Source: Neisseria zoodegmatis (GTDB taxonomy: Bacteria; Pseudomonadota; Gammaproteobacteria; Burkholderiales; Neisseriaceae). Taken from it: 64,000 nt of DNA. The position numbers were made by a program, and so were the translations under genes. The stretch's first letter is position 1. Each line of letters opens with the position of its first letter. Below, in pieces: positions 63,004 through 64,000 of this stretch. The stretch covers positions 1,984,001-2,048,000 of the forward strand of contig NZ_LT906434.1 in assembly GCF_900187305.1 (NCBI RefSeq), given 5' to 3'. A model generated the notes under the pieces. That model ran no database searches. It was not told the DNA's origin and saw only the letters and a program-made list of their open reading frames with translations.

Positions 63004-63621
63004 TTAAGAATTTTCCAACAGATTTTCAATAAATAAGTGTTGGCAGGATTGTTTCAAACGGTGTGCTCTGATAATCGACAGCAAATCGGCTTCGGCCTCA
63101 ACCAAATCGTTATTTACCACTACATAATCAAACATATACGCTTGCTCGATTTCTTTGCGTGCCTTGCCTAAGCGGTGTGCAATCACTTCCGGGCTGTCTG
63201 TTCCCCGACCGACCAAACGCTGTGCCAACACTTGAAATGAAGGTGGAAGGATGAAAATACTGCACGCGCCCGGCCAAGCTCTACGCACTTGTTCGGCGCC
63301 CTGAATGTCGATTTCCAAAATCACATCGTAGCCTTGCTCGCGCAAGATATTCACGCCTTCTACACTGGTGCCGTAATAATTGTCGAATACTTTTGCATAT
63401 TCGAGAAATGCGCTCTCGCTGATTAATGTTTCGAATTTAGGCACATCCACAAAATAATAGTGCTTGCCGTGCTCTTCGCCTTCGCGCGGTTGGCGGGTCG
63501 TGTGGGAAATGGAAACTTTAATGTCGTCGTGATGATTGATTATACGCGAAACCAAAGTGGTTTTTCCCGTGCCGGATGCGGCGGAAATGATAAAAATATT
63601 GCCTTTGGAAGATGAGCGCAT
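63004..63621 (-). CDS. gmk: Guanylate kinase
   Basis: Converts GMP to GDP, 205 residues. P-loop is ISAASGTGKTTLV near 12-24, the GMP-binding segment SISHTTRQPREGEEHGKHYYFVD near 38-60, and the lid HRLGKARKEIEQA. First gene of the operon with rpoZ and spoT. Confidence 0.97.
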   Translation of the reverse strand: MRSSSKGNIFIISAASGTGKTTLVSRIINHHDDIKVSISHTTRQPREGEEHGKHYYFVDVPKFETLISESAFLEYAKVFDNYYGTSVEGVNILREQGYDVILEIDIQGAEQVRRAWPGACSIFILPPSFQVLAQRLVGRGTDSPEVIAHRLGKARKEIEQAYMFDYVVVNNDLVEAEADLLSIIRAHRLKQSCQHLFIENLLENS

Positions 63622-63809
63622 GGTCGTTCCGAAAATGAAAAATTTAAGTGGTTATTATGCCATACCGCCCAAAGGCTTTGCAAAACCGCCTGTCTATTGC
63701 ACTCGCACTTTAAAATCAAAGCCTAGCAACAAACAAAAGCGACTTTTTGTTAAAATAGCTCGTTTTGTTTTGAACTATTGATACAGATTTGATATTTACG
63801 GGTAATGTT

Positions 63810-64000
63810 ATGTTGATTCATCCTGATGTGATGGGCGTAGAAGCGCTTGCTGCGAAAATCCGCAAAATACCGGATTGGCCTAAAAAAGGCATTTTATTTC
63901 ACGATATTACACCTGTACTCCAAAGCCCCGAATATTTCCGCTTATTGGTGGATTTGCTGGTTTACCGCTATATGGGTCAAAAAATCGACGTAGTGGCAGG
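63810..64000 (+). CDS. apt: Adenine phosphoribosyltransferase, partial
   Basis: The first 63 codons of apt run to the window end: [35 protein letters not shown] with the family's PDFPKPGI(L/V)FRDITP-type signature. Purine salvage enzyme forming AMP from adenine and PRPP. Divergent from gmk. The PRPP-binding motif lies beyond the window. Confidence 0.92.
   Translation, partial: MLIHPDVMGVEALAAKIRKIPDWPKKGILFHDITPVLQSPEYFRLLVDLLVYRYMGQKIDVVA

Overview
The window is chromosomal DNA from a member of the Neisseriaceae, almost certainly a commensal or animal-associated Neisseria. The evidence is the very dense DNA uptake sequence (DUS), here mostly the 12-mer AGGCCGTCTGAA (AG dialect) with four ATGCCGTCTGAA copies, often paired as inverted repeats that act as terminators, and protein sequences that strongly resemble N. 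meningitidis/N. gonorrhoeae orthologues (DegQ-like protease, NagZ, Cca). No rRNA, ordinary tRNA, prophage or CRISPR array is visible.

Layout. 0-6 kb: pncB, then a sigma-54-type promoter, a bacterial Y RNA with a circularly permuted tRNA-like module, and rsr (Ro60 orthologue); an AT-rich SEC-C protein, a DeoR-type regulator and a LysO-type exporter follow. 6-19 kb: a histidine-rich metal-binding protein with a Zur-like site, nth, a TauE/SafE permease, pssA, cutA, a HAD phosphatase overlapping hda, a DedA protein, cysH (APS-reductase type), pth, rnfH-ratA, a second TauE/SafE-like protein, a DegQ/HtrA lipoprotein, a VOC protein and nagZ. 19-30 kb: two ABC-2 permeases without an ATPase, an HxlR regulator divergent from a DUF896-pirin operon with a clear operator, the feoA/feoB/FeoB-associated protein iron(II) uptake set, a MORN-type YwqK protein with an aldehyde dehydrogenase, and a complete IS1595-family (IS1016-like) insertion sequence. 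30-45 kb: ttcA, argB, dusC, cca (its last codons displaced by a MITE), ribE, a UDG-like protein, rlmB, nfeD-slipin, aroA, an EEP-family nuclease, greA, a patatin lipoprotein, plsY divergent from folB, and ubiX. 45-51 kb: an attenuator-like leader (peptide rich in Tyr/Trp) before an unknown gene, then a membrane-integrity cluster (flotillin YqiK, YqiJ, Sel1 protein, PspA, unknown). 51-64 kb: ftsH-rlmE, yhbY, small secreted proteins, pip, aroD, a polar amino-acid ABC importer, spoT-rpoZ-gmk, and the start of apt.

Most interesting items: (1) the sigma-54 / Y RNA / Rsr module with no RtcB next to it; (2) the aromatic-residue leader and attenuator in front of a gene of unknown function; (3) a three-copy MITE family with GAGACCTTTGCAAA ends, one copy of which supplies the cca stop codon; (4) a slippage-prone T-tract repeat directly before the ribE ribosome-binding site; (5) the HxlR operator and the histidine-rich/Zur-like locus.

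Two themes link several genes: RNA handling (Y RNA-Rsr, TtcA, DusC, Cca, RlmB, RlmE, YhbY, Pth) and envelope stress (DegQ, FtsH, PspA, flotillin/slipin-NfeD). These are mostly ordinary housekeeping neighbours; only the Y RNA-Rsr pair and the flotillin-PspA group look like dedicated modules. Genes were read by eye, without database searches; family calls rest on recognised motifs and remembered homologues.
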